From positions 1 through 6,258 of the forward strand of contig JAHIMN010000029.1 in NCBI GenBank assembly GCA_018896395.1: a stretch of DNA of 6,258 bases, given 5' to 3'. Positions within the stretch are counted from its first letter, which is position 1. Each line of letters starts with the position of its first letter. Both the position numbers and the translations under genes were made by a program. The DNA comes from Verrucomicrobiota bacterium (GTDB lineage: Bacteria; Verrucomicrobiota; Kiritimatiellia; JAAZAB01). Shown one piece after another: positions 1 to 5,958 of the stretch. The notes below the pieces were generated by a model that was not told the origin of the DNA, did not search any database, and was given only the letters and a program-made list of their open reading frames with translations.

Positions 1-139
1 GAAGCCAAAGCCCCAGTCGGATGAAGCCATAAAAAGCGTTCTCGCCCCATGACCGTGGGCAACATGTTGAAAGGCGCATATATATTTTTTCGGTTAATAG
101 AATGGCTCAATGAGAGGACTTGACTTGGAGTTACATAGC
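1..139. other. Left-edge region, no supported gene
   Basis: I see no gene here that can be defended. On the + strand the first 49 bases are open and end at TGA 50-52, reading KPKPQSDEAIKSVLAP; a second + frame closes at TGA 22-24. Either could be the tail of an upstream gene. On the - strand an open frame starts at ATG 65-63 (MLPTVMGRERFLWLHPTGALA) and runs off the left edge with no clear ribosome binding site. The two readings are mutually exclusive and I recognise neither. The AT-rich run at about 78-103 may hold a promoter, but no -35/-10 pair has good spacing. A perfect 10-base palindrome (CAACATGTTG) sits at 60-69. Confidence 0.3.
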
Positions 140-301
140 AGACACGGAGGCACGGAGCATCCGTCTCCTTGATCTCTTCCCTCTCACATGGGAGTGTTGC
201 GTGCATTTGGTGCAGGGCGTTGCGCCCTACGTCAAATGCACACAACGATTGGTCAGGAGAGAACACGTGAGGAGAAATCCTATCTCTGTGCCTCCGTGTC
301 T
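140..301. repeat. Nested interrupted palindrome, CACGGAG-type
   Basis: The outer arms 140-157 and 284-301 are reverse complements at 17 of 18 bases. Inside, centred within half a base of the same point, is a second hairpin (195-247). The stretches between (158-194 and 248-283) pair only poorly. The outer arms carry the words CACGGAGG and CCTCCGTG, which I know as dispersed intergenic repeats in many environmental bacterial genomes. The overall form is a non-coding palindromic element placed 67 bases before hdrA. It may fold in the mRNA leader if transcription starts upstream of it. No transposase is associated with it. Confidence 0.75.
195..247. repeat. Long imperfect hairpin with TTG loop
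   Basis: GTTGCGTGCATTTG (196-209) pairs with CAAATGCACACAAC (233-246) at 13 of 14 positions. The stem continues through G-U, U-G and G-C pairs and one C-A mismatch into AGGGCG (214-219) with CGCCCT (223-228). The loop is TTG at 220-222. About 24 paired positions make this the core of the larger 140-301 palindrome. There is no following T-run, so it does not look like a Rho-independent terminator on either strand. Confidence 0.75.
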
Positions 302-353
302 CTGTGGTGAGGTTTGTTTTGTTTGGGTTGCGGGCATAGACCCGCATTAGATT

Positions 354-358
354 GGGAG
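354..358 (+). promoter_or_regulatory. Ribosome binding site for hdrA-mvhD
   Basis: GGGAG lies 10 bases before the GTG at 369. An in-frame TAA at 363-365 directly precedes the start, so no longer protein is possible, and the binding site supports a GTG start. A small stem (GCGGG 330-334 with CCCGC 341-345) sits just upstream and leaves the site unpaired. Confidence 0.6.
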
Positions 359-368
359 TAAATAAGGC

Positions 369-2429
369 GTGACTCCATCGGGTAAAAAGTCAAAAAACGG
401 CGTTGGCGTGATCCTGTGCGATTGCGCCGGGACCCTGCGCAAGCGTCTGGATTTTCAGGCACTGGCAAAAGCTGCTGCCGCACAGGATGGCGTAGCCGCC
501 GTGCAGGTGGTCGCGCACCTGTGCGATGCCAAAAAATGTCTCCAGGCGGTTAAGGCCGTTGTTGCCAAAAAAAGCAACCGGTTGGTTGTGGCGGCCTGCG
601 AACGCGAGATTTTCGACCCGGCATTGAACGCGGCGCTCAAGCGCGTTCGTATACAGGATGGCCTTACGACCACCCTCAATATCCGCGAACAGTGTGCCTG
701 GGTGCATACCAACCGCGCCGCAGCCACCCGCAAAGCGAAGGCGTTAATTAACGCGGCCGTGGAACGCGCCGGACTTCTGGAAAAAATTGCCTCCAAACGC
801 GAGCGCATGAATCGCGACGTTCTTATCCTGGGTGGCGGTATGGCGGCGATGCAAACGGCCTTGAACCTGGCAAAGTTGGGCCACAAGGTCACGCTGGCCA
901 GCCGCGAACCGGACTTGGGGTGCAATGCCGCCCGGTTTGCCGAATTTTTTGGATATCTGGACGAGGACAGCTCCGCAGCCACACAAGCATTGCAGCAGGT
1001 CGTGACCGCCACGATGGAAGCGGTCCGCCAGGACGCGGCCATCACCTTTATCGGCAACGCCGCCTTGCGATCATTGAGTGGAGATGTCGGCCGTTTTGTT
1101 GTCACGCTTATGACCGGGGAGCAGGTACGGAACGTGACGGCCGGCGCGGTGGTGCTGGCCTGCGGCGAGTTTGAGTCGTTCCCATTCCCGGAAAGCCTCG
1201 CCGACTTGTCCCGCCGAAGCGGCTTCGCGCAGGGGGAGGCCGGGATGGGCGCCGTGATGGATTTGGCCGGATTGGCGCAGCGGCTGCGCACCGATCAGCG
1301 CATGCCGCGATCGGTGGCAATTTTCCTGGACCTGGCCGCGGAGCAGGGGCGGGCGATCAATGCCCTGGCGCTGGCCGCCGCCGAACGGTTGGCCCGCGGC
1401 CGGCAATGCCGCGTCCTGCTCTATGTGCGGAATATCCGCGTGGCGGCCTGGGGACTGGAAGACTTATATCGCAGGGCGCGGGAAGCCGGCGTCATGATCA
1501 TGCGCTATACAAAGGAGCCGAAAATCAGCATTGCTGATAACAGGGTTTTGATTGAATACCAGGATATCCAGGCAGGCGCCGTTTTGTCGGAATCCGTGGA
1601 AAGCGTGATCATGGCGGATGCGCGCCTTTGCCCCGGTGACGGATTAAGTGCGCCGGTAAATCTGATCCGGCGCGGGCCCGGCGGCTCAGCGCAGGCGGAT
1701 AATGTCTGGCTGACGGCGACACAAGCCAACCGGCCGGGACTTTTTGTGGTTGGCGTGGCGCGCGGCAACAGCGAGTTCCGCGAGGCGCTGAACGACGCCG
1801 GCGCGGCCGCCGCCGCGATTCAGGCCTTGCTCGCATCAGGGCACGTGACCGTGTCCCAGGATGCGCCCACGGTGGATCCCGACCGGTGCGTGTTGTGTCT
1901 GACTTGCCTGCGGGCGTGTCCGCATGGCGCCATCCGCGTGGATGCGGCCAACAAAACGACAGTTGTTTCGGCACTGGCCTGCCAGCGCTGTGGATTATGC
2001 GCCACGCTGTGTCCGGCGGTGGCGATCCAGATGCCGCGCTTTACCGATGATCAGATGCTCGCTGATATCGGCACGGAGCCGGATGTGACCGTGTTTGCCT
2101 GCGAGCATTCCGCCTGGCCGGCGGCCACGCTGGCCGGTGTCAGCCGGACGGAATACAGTTCCGCGGTTCGTTTGATCCGTGTGCCCTGTCTGGGAAAGGT
2201 GGATGCCCGTCAGGTTTTGAAAGCGCTCGAACGGGGCGCCAAAAACGTGACGCTCCTGGGCTGTCATCGCGAAAACTGCCGCTATCTGGTCGGCGCCGAT
2301 CACGGCGCCAAGCGGGTGGAGCGGCTGCGCGCGATGCTGACCAAGGCCGGTATTGACGGGGCGCGGCTGAAAATAGGACACCTGACCGAATTCGAATCCG
2401 GCCGGTTCCTGCAGTTTGTGAAGGAATGA
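369..2429 (+). CDS. hdrA: HdrA-MvhD fusion, flavin and iron-sulfur electron-transfer protein
   Basis: 686 residues, GTG start. Residues about 11-135 match the HdrA N-terminal domain: C17/C19, C52, C57, C77 and the hallmark NIREQCAWVH (104-113). Residues about 149-490 form a thioredoxin-reductase-like FAD domain with a dinucleotide fold (LGGGMAAMQ, 154-162). Residues 503-556 are a two-cluster ferredoxin: C507/C510/C513/C517 and C538/C541/C544/C548. Residues about 572-686 are an MvhD/FlpD domain with C578, C607 and GCHRENC (C632, C637). Family knowledge: HdrA carries FAD and distributes electrons, while MvhD links it to hydrogenase or another donor. Inference: this cytosolic protein moves electrons to or from the MetV-MetF complex encoded downstream. 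Oddities: the mid-protein ferredoxin insertion and the cysteine-rich segment after the dinucleotide fold of canonical HdrA are not visible, and S581 stands where MvhD usually has a second cysteine. A QmoB-like protein is the main alternative reading. No HdrB or HdrC lies in the window. Confidence 0.88.
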   Translation: MTPSGKKSKNGVGVILCDCAGTLRKRLDFQALAKAAAAQDGVAAVQVVAHLCDAKKCLQAVKAVVAKKSNRLVVAACEREIFDPALNAALKRVRIQDGLTTTLNIREQCAWVHTNRAAATRKAKALINAAVERAGLLEKIASKRERMNRDVLILGGGMAAMQTALNLAKLGHKVTLASREPDLGCNAARFAEFFGYLDEDSSAATQALQQVVTATMEAVRQDAAITFIGNAALRSLSGDVGRFVVTLMTGEQVRNVTAGAVVLACGEFESFPFPESLADLSRRSGFAQGEAGMGAVMDLAGLAQRLRTDQRMPRSVAIFLDLAAEQGRAINALALAAAERLARGRQCRVLLYVRNIRVAAWGLEDLYRRAREAGVMIMRYTKEPKISIADNRVLIEYQDIQAGAVLSESVESVIMADARLCPGDGLSAPVNLIRRGPGGSAQADNVWLTATQANRPGLFVVGVARGNSEFREALNDAGAAAAAIQALLASGHVTVSQDAPTVDPDRCVLCLTCLRACPHGAIRVDAANKTTVVSALACQRCGLCATLCPAVAIQMPRFTDDQMLADIGTEPDVTVFACEHSAWPAATLAGVSRTEYSSAVRLIRVPCLGKVDARQVLKALERGAKNVTLLGCHRENCRYLVGADHGAKRVERLRAMLTKAGIDGARLKIGHLTEFESGRFLQFVKE

Positions 2430-2445
2430 TTAACATAATGGCATG

Positions 2446-2481
2446 GTTCAACGGTTCACGGTTGGGAGGTTCACGGTTGGA
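2446..2481. repeat. Short direct repeat GGTTCACGGTTGG
   Basis: GGTTCACGGTTGG occurs at 2453-2465 and again at 2468-2480, a 15-base period. A partial GGTTCA copy at 2445-2450 precedes them. The tract begins 16 bases after the hdrA stop codon. It reads as 7- and 8-base units of GGTTCA-type, looser than the strict heptamers elsewhere in this window. No coding potential is apparent. Confidence 0.7.
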
Positions 2482-2503
2482 AAATTCGATAGAAAAATCT
2501 GCA

Positions 2504-2539
2504 ACCTGTCCGCAGTGCTACGCACAGCGTTGCAGGCGG
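2504..2539 (-). repeat. 36-base hairpin repeat, copy 1 (inverted relative to 4811-4846)
   Basis: The reverse complement of this stretch matches 4811-4846 at 35 of 36 bases, while the flanks do not match, so this is a discrete dispersed unit. It is itself a hairpin: a 5-base outer stem (CCTG-type with CAGG) plus an inner 7-position stem with one mismatch around a 3-base loop. It lies between hdrA and folD. Small dispersed hairpins of this kind resemble REP or non-autonomous palindromic elements; the family is not one I can name. Confidence 0.8.
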
Positions 2540-2594
2540 ATTACACGGATGGCAGAGCCGCAACCAAAACACGAAGAACGGAAGAGAAGAGTTA

Positions 2595-2680
2595 ACCACG
2601 GATTACACTGATGACACGGATGAGAAGCCCGATAATTTCATATTCCATTCTATATTCGTGAAATCCGTGATATCCGTGGT
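2595..2680. repeat. CACGGAT-type inverted repeat before folD
   Basis: ACCACGGATTACAC (2595-2608) and GTGATATCCGTGGT (2667-2680) are inverted at 12 of 14 positions. Inside, CACGGAT (2615-2621) faces ATCCGTG (2663-2669). The AT-rich centre (about 2631-2656) is unpaired. The right arm is followed by a run of eight A residues and then the folD ribosome binding site, so the element supplies most of the folD leader. The same arm words recur in the element at 6065-6242. Confidence 0.7.
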
Positions 2681-2690
2681 AAAAAAAATC

Positions 2691-2697
2691 AGAGGAG
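2691..2697 (+). promoter_or_regulatory. Ribosome binding site for folD
   Basis: AGAGGAG ends 5 bases before ATG 2703. This decides the start: an earlier in-frame ATG at 2658 lies inside the CACGGAT-type repeat arm and would add 15 residues absent from normal FolD. Confidence 0.8.
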
Positions 2698-2702
2698 AAA
2701 CT

Positions 2703-3584
2703 ATGACGGCAACAATCATTGACGGTAAACTGATGGCCGCTACGATCCGCGCGGAGTTGAAGGAGGAAGTCCGGAAACTTAAGGACCTGGGAGTGACGCC
2801 CGGACTGGGCGTCATCCTGGTTGGTGACGATCCGGCGTCCAAATCCTACGTCACGGCCAAGGAACGGGCCTGCGAAGAAGTCGGCTTATTTTCCGACGAT
2901 AATCGCCTGCCGGCGACGACAACCCAGGCCGAATTATTGGACCGAGTTCGGCAAATGAACGCCGACAAGAAAATTCACGGTATCCTGGTGCAGCTGCCCC
3001 TGCCCAAGCATCTGAACGAGGGCGAAGTGTTGTCGGCCATCAACCCGGACAAAGACGTGGACGGATTTCACCCGATTAACGTCGGGCGGATGGTACTGGG
3101 ACAGAAAGCCTATTTGCCCTGCACGCCCCATGGCGTGGTGCAACTGCTTGTGCGCAATGGCGTCAAGCTGAAGGGCGCACACGTGGTCGTGGTCGGCCGG
3201 AGCAACATTGTCGGCAAGCCGCTGGCCAACATGCTCCTCCAGAAGAAAGAGCAGGCCAATGCCACGGTCACGATCTGCCACACCGGCACGAAGGATATCG
3301 GCTATTTTACGCGCCAGGCGGATATCGTGGTGGCCGCGGCCGGGCATCCCAACACGATTACGGCCGATATGATCAAGTCCGGGGCGGTGGTAATTGACGT
3401 GGGGGTCAATCGCGTGGAGGACGCCTCCAAGAAGTCCGGCTACCGCCTGGTGGGCGACGTGGATTTTGAAAACGTCAAGGAAAAGGCCAGCCTGATTACG
3501 CCGGTCCCCGGCGGCGTGGGGCCCATGACCATTACGATGCTGTTATTTAATACCGTGGAGTCGGCGCGTCGTACGGTAAAGTGA
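2703..3584 (+). CDS. folD: Bifunctional methylene-THF dehydrogenase / methenyl-THF cyclohydrolase
   Basis: 293 residues, the usual FolD length. It interconverts 5,10-methylene-THF, methenyl-THF and 10-formyl-THF with NAD(P) in the cytosol, supplying methylene-THF to MetVF. Catalytic residues are intact: Y49 and K53 in SYVTAK, Q97 in GILVQLPLP (93-101), and D120 in DKDVDGFHP. The nucleotide-binding domain shows PCTPHGV (139-145), GRSNIVGKP (165-173) and the C-terminal PVPGGVGPMT signature. The ATG at 2703 is chosen for its ribosome binding site and because the family begins with residues like TATIIDGK. It lies 273 bases after hdrA-mvhD and 297 before metV. The large repeat-filled gaps leave operon structure uncertain, although strand and pathway agree. 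Nothing in the protein looks truncated or unusual. Confidence 0.97.
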   Translation: MTATIIDGKLMAATIRAELKEEVRKLKDLGVTPGLGVILVGDDPASKSYVTAKERACEEVGLFSDDNRLPATTTQAELLDRVRQMNADKKIHGILVQLPLPKHLNEGEVLSAINPDKDVDGFHPINVGRMVLGQKAYLPCTPHGVVQLLVRNGVKLKGAHVVVVGRSNIVGKPLANMLLQKKEQANATVTICHTGTKDIGYFTRQADIVVAAAGHPNTITADMIKSGAVVIDVGVNRVEDASKKSGYRLVGDVDFENVKEKASLITPVPGGVGPMTITMLLFNTVESARRTVK

Positions 3585-3604
3585 TGAAGAATGCGGAATG
3601 CCAG

Positions 3605-3632
3605 GCTCCGCCGGAGCGCTTCGCCCAGGCGA
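3605..3632. repeat. Two small adjacent GC hairpins
   Basis: GCTCC (3605-3609) pairs with GGAGC (3613-3617) around GCC, and TCGCC (3621-3625) pairs with GGCGA (3628-3632) around CA. They follow the folD stop codon by about 20 bases. No T-run follows, so they are not a convincing intrinsic terminator. They resemble the left part of another dispersed repeat. Confidence 0.45.
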
Positions 3633-3695
3633 GCAAAATGCAGAACCAGGAACTATACAAAGATATTTGAAATTATTAGACCATGTTATACGTCT

Positions 3696-3760
3696 GTCAT
3701 TCCCGCGCAGGCGGGAATCCAGTCCGACCTTTTCTGGATTCCCATTTTCATGGGAATGAC
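3696..3760. repeat. Double dRS3-like palindromic element
   Basis: Two 20-base units of the form ATTCCC-N8-GGGAAT lie at 3699-3718 and 3738-3757. The outer arms GTCATTCCC (3696-3704) and GGGAATGAC (3752-3760) pair perfectly, as do GGGAATCCAG (3713-3722) and CTGGATTCCC (3734-3743), all about one centre. The whole can fold as one long hairpin or as two small ones. The consensus equals the neisserial dRS3 repeat, which also pairs up to flank intergenic mosaic elements. In translation this repeat gives the familiar spurious VIPAQAGIQ peptide. No T-run follows. Confidence 0.9.
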
Positions 3761-3827
3761 AAATACTCGGGCGGTCATTAAATGTTCAACATAAAATGAA
3801 TAGATTTAACGATGCAGAATCTACGAA

Positions 3828-3869
3828 CGAAGAACCAAGAACGAAGAACCAAGAACGAAGAACCAATAA
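3828..3869 (+). repeat. Heptamer array CGAAGAA/CCAAGAA, 6 units
   Basis: Six 7-base units run without indels: CGAAGAA and CCAAGAA alternate, giving three 14-base dimers, with the last unit changed to CCAATAA. The array ends 12 bases before the metV ATG and occupies the place where a ribosome binding site is expected. The related array at 4892-4919 sits in the same position before metF. Confidence 0.9.
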
Positions 3870-3881
3870 CGAGCTTAAGTC

Positions 3882-4547
3882 ATGATTATTGCCGAACAAA
3901 AACCAATGGATGAAATTCTGGGGTTTCTGCAGGGCCACCGGAAGGTGCTGGTGCTGGGCTGTGGAACCTGCGTTACGATATGCCTGGCCGGCGGCGAGCG
4001 TGAAGTGGCTATCCTGGCGTCGGTCCTGCGGCTGGGCGGAAAGCTCGAGGCGGTGGAGCAGACTATCGAGCGCCAGTGCGATGCGGAGTTTTTCGAGTCC
4101 GTGCGCGAAGCAGCGGCCTCTTGCGACGCCATTCTCTCGCTGGCCTGCGGGGTGGGGGTTCAGTTGGCGGCGCGGCTCTTCGGCGACAAGCCGGTCTATC
4201 CGGCGCTGAATACGAAGTTCATGGGCACGAACGAAGCCGCCGGCAAATGGGCGGAAAACTGCCTGGCCTGCGGGGATTGCCAGCTCGGCGTATTCGGCGG
4301 TATCTGCCCGGTGACCCGCTGCTCCAAGTCGCTTGCCAACGGGCCCTGCGGCGGATCCGAGGACGGCATGTGCGAAGTGGACCCGGAAAACATCGAGTGC
4401 GGCTGGCAGTTGATTCATGACCGGCTGAAAGCCCTTGGCAAGCTGGATGTGTTGAAAGGCGTGGTAGCGCCGCGGGATTGGTCAAAGACCCATTGCGGCG
4501 GGCCGCGAAGGCTGACGCGGGAGGATGTGGCGGAAGAAGATAAATAG
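3882..4547 (+). CDS. metV: MetV, zinc/iron-sulfur partner of methylene-THF reductase
   Basis: 221 residues with 15 cysteines. The N-terminal part carries KVLVLGCGTCVTICLAGGE (C27, C30, C34), typical of MetV. The C-terminal part (about 115-175) is the cysteine-rich 'MTHFR C-terminal' domain: NCLACGDCQLG (C127, C130, C133), GICPVTRC (C142, C147), GPCGG (C156), C164 and C173, with C205 near the end. In acetogens MetV binds zinc and iron-sulfur clusters and passes electrons to the FMN of MetF, replacing direct NAD(P)H reduction. The start at 3882 fits the family, which begins MIVAE-like, although no good ribosome binding site precedes it: GAG at 3871-3873 is weak. It lies 378 bases upstream of metF, unlike acetogens where the two genes are close. 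The TAG stop is the first part of a heptamer array. The assignment is strong; the electron donor is inferred. Confidence 0.93.
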   Translation: MIIAEQKPMDEILGFLQGHRKVLVLGCGTCVTICLAGGEREVAILASVLRLGGKLEAVEQTIERQCDAEFFESVREAAASCDAILSLACGVGVQLAARLFGDKPVYPALNTKFMGTNEAAGKWAENCLACGDCQLGVFGGICPVTRCSKSLANGPCGGSEDGMCEVDPENIECGWQLIHDRLKALGKLDVLKGVVAPRDWSKTHCGGPRRLTREDVAEEDK

Positions 4548-4733
4548 AGGTCAGAGGTCAGAGGTCAGAGGTCAGAAGTCAGAGGTCAGAGGTCAGAGGT
4601 CAGAGGTCAGAGGTCAGAAGTCAGAAGTCAGAGGTCAGAGGTCAGAAGTCAGAGGTCAGAGGTCAGAAGTCAGCGGTCAGCGGTCAGAAGTCAGAAGTCA
4701 GAGGTCAGAGGTCAGAAGTCAGCGGTCAGCGGT
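4547..4733 (+). repeat. Heptamer array GAGGTCA, 26 units
   Basis: Twenty-six 7-base units run from 4547 to 4728 in perfect register, followed by a partial GCGGT. Variants are GAGGTCA (15), GAAGTCA (8) and GCGGTCA (3). All variation is at the second and third positions of the unit; the G at position 1 and GTCA at 4-7 never change. The variant order A-A-G-G-A occurs at units 11-15 and 21-25, which suggests block duplication. The first unit begins on the last base of the metV stop codon. The array reads as repeating GQRSEVR-type peptide in one frame, but I judge it non-coding. Confidence 0.97.
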
Positions 4734-4771
4734 TCTGTTTGATAGTGATGCATAGGAATTTTTAAATGTTG

Positions 4772-4860
4772 GTAGGAGGGGCGCTACGCGCCGCGACCGT
4801 CGCTGCACACCCGCCTGCAACGCTGTGCGTAGCACTGCGGGCAGGTAGTGCGCCTCCCAC
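4772..4860. repeat. GC-rich palindromic element between metV and metF
   Basis: Outer arms GTAGGAGGGGCGCT (4772-4785) and AGTGCGCCTCCCAC (4847-4860) are inverted at 11 of 14 positions. Inside are a small hairpin GGCGC-TAC-GCGCC (4780-4792) and the 36-base hairpin repeat at 4811-4846. The composite looks like a palindromic element into which, or around which, the shared repeat is placed. No T-run follows. It lies 65 bases upstream of the metF start. Confidence 0.7.
4811..4846 (+). repeat. 36-base hairpin repeat, copy 2
   Basis: This is an inverted copy of 2504-2539 with one difference in 36 bases. It folds with CCTGC (4814-4818) against GCAGG (4841-4845) and GCTGTGC (4822-4828) against GCACTGC (4832-4838), one T-T mismatch, and GTA as loop. 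The base difference between copies falls in the GCGGGC/GCGGAC segment, and the flanking sequence is unrelated. Confidence 0.85.
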
Positions 4861-4891
4861 ATGAAATAGTTGCCGAAGGCCTGATTTCAAG

Positions 4892-4919
4892 CGAAGAACG
4901 AAGAACGAGGAACGAAGAA
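4892..4919 (+). repeat. Heptamer array CGAAGAA, 4 units
   Basis: Four 7-base units, three CGAAGAA and one CGAGGAA, end 6 bases before the metF ATG. The variant unit creates GAGG at 4907-4910, the only ribosome-binding-like sequence near metF, though at 15 bases it is farther from the start than usual. The unit matches one of the two in the array before metV. Confidence 0.9.
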
Positions 4920-4925
4920 CGCATT

Positions 4926-5885
4926 ATGTCCGAGACAACCTACAAATCCGGAAGCAATCTGGAAAAACTGCTGGCGGCCGGCGAGTTTGTGGTCACCGCC
5001 GAGCTGGGCCCGCCCAAGAGCGCCGACATGGCAATCATCAAGAAGAAGGCCGACCACCTGCGGGGCTGGGTGGATGCCGTCAATATCACGGATAACCAGA
5101 CGGCCATTGTGCGGGTATCCAGCCTGGGCGCTTCCAAAATGGCGTTGGATCTGGGCCTGGAGCCGGTCATGCAGATGACCTGCCGCGACCGCAACCGGCT
5201 GGCCATGCAAGCCGATATTCTCAGCGCCTATCTGCTGGGCATCCGCAACCTGGTATGCCTGACCGGCGATCACCAGTGCTTCGGCAACCACCCGACGGCC
5301 CGGAACGTGTTTGACCTGGACTCCATCCAGTTGATCCGGATGGTGCGGGACATGCGGGACAAAAAAATATTTGCCTGCGGGGATGAGATCAAGAACACTT
5401 CCAAGGCCGAGCCCAAAGAGCCGCGCATGTTTATCGGCGGTGCCGCCAATCCGTTTGCCGATCCGTTCGAGTTCCGTGCCACGCGCCTGGAGAATAAAGT
5501 GGAAGCCGGCGTGGATTTCATTCAGACCCAGTGCATTTACGACATGGAGCGGTTCCAGCGCTGGATGGAACTTGTGCGCGCGCGCGGGTTGCACAAGCGC
5601 TGCAAGATCCTGGCCGGTCTGACGCCGCTCAAGAGCATGGGCATGACCAAACACATGCGCGACAATGTCGCCGGCATCACGTTGCCCAACAGCTATGTCG
5701 AGCGCATGGAGCGCTCCAAGGACCCCAAGACGGAGGGCATCGCCATTTGTGTCGAGCAGATTCAAGCCTTGCGCCAGATCGAGGGTGTGGCCGGGATTCA
5801 CCTGATGGCGATTGAATGGGAAAGCAAGGTGGCGGAGATCGTGCAGAAGGCCGGGCTGACGCCCCGGCCGGCGGCGGCGGGATGA
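4926..5885 (+). CDS. metF: 5,10-methylenetetrahydrofolate reductase
   Basis: 319 residues, a single flavin (FMN/FAD) TIM-barrel domain of normal length. It reduces methylene-THF to methyl-THF, whose methyl group goes to the corrinoid protein and CO dehydrogenase/acetyl-CoA synthase or to methionine synthesis. Landmarks: E26 in VTAELGPPK (the E. coli Glu28 position), NITDNQTA (53-60), MQMTCRDRNR (82-91), D115 in LTGDHQ (E. coli Asp120), GGAANPFADP (171-180), Q202 in FIQTQCIYD (E. coli Gln183) and LAGLTPLKS. The frame is open back to GTG 4848, but those 26 residues are encoded by repeat DNA; ATG 4926 gives the family-like N-terminus. Together with metV this points to the MetVF type of reductase, which takes electrons through iron-sulfur clusters. 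The short alanine-rich tail ends at a TGA that is also the first part of a heptamer array. Confidence 0.95.
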   Translation: MSETTYKSGSNLEKLLAAGEFVVTAELGPPKSADMAIIKKKADHLRGWVDAVNITDNQTAIVRVSSLGASKMALDLGLEPVMQMTCRDRNRLAMQADILSAYLLGIRNLVCLTGDHQCFGNHPTARNVFDLDSIQLIRMVRDMRDKKIFACGDEIKNTSKAEPKEPRMFIGGAANPFADPFEFRATRLENKVEAGVDFIQTQCIYDMERFQRWMELVRARGLHKRCKILAGLTPLKSMGMTKHMRDNVAGITLPNSYVERMERSKDPKTEGIAICVEQIQALRQIEGVAGIHLMAIEWESKVAEIVQKAGLTPRPAAAG

Positions 5886-5945
5886 CGGACGACGGACGAC
5901 GGACGACGGACGACAGACGACGGAGGGCAGAGGACAGACGACAGA
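5883..5945 (+). repeat. Heptamer array CGACGGA, 9 units
   Basis: Nine 7-base units begin on the metF stop codon: TGACGGA, three CGACGGA, CGACAGA, CGACGGA, then degenerate GGGCAGA, GGACAGA and CGACAGA. Register is kept throughout, while the sequence decays toward the 3' end. It is the second array here to start inside a stop codon. I see no coding role. Confidence 0.9.
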
Positions 5946-5958
5946 CCGGAGAAGCAAA

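Noticed and set aside
67..103. Possible promoter: TTGAAA (67-72) with TAGAAT (98-103)
   Set aside because: The spacer is 25 bases, too long; no other -35/-10 pair in the AT-rich run fits.
120..350. 76-residue + frame before hdrA
   Set aside because: It is composed of the nested palindrome 140-301 and lacks any recognisable motif.
455..1291. 278-residue open frame on the - strand inside hdrA
   Set aside because: A shadow frame in GC-rich DNA; the + strand protein shows intact family motifs over the same bases.
3696..3760. Intrinsic terminator after folD
   Set aside because: The hairpin is strong but no T-run follows on either strand; it fits a dispersed repeat better.
3591..3794. 67-residue frame containing SVIPAQAGIQ and FWIPIFMGMT
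   Set aside because: This is the well-known false translation of the dRS3-like palindrome; no ribosome binding site.
4547..4733. CRISPR array or nuclear-receptor-like AGGTCA direct repeats
   Set aside because: There are no spacers between units, so it is not CRISPR. AGGTCA with one-base spacing resembles a eukaryotic DR1 site only by chance, since the context is bacterial.
4525..4755. 76-residue frame of repeating GQRSEVR units
   Set aside because: It is just the heptamer array read through; three units make seven codons. It overlaps the end of metV, has no ribosome binding site and no known fold.
4848..4925. Upstream GTG start adding 26 residues to MetF
   Set aside because: Those bases are palindrome arm and heptamer array; MetF proteins start near ATG 4926.
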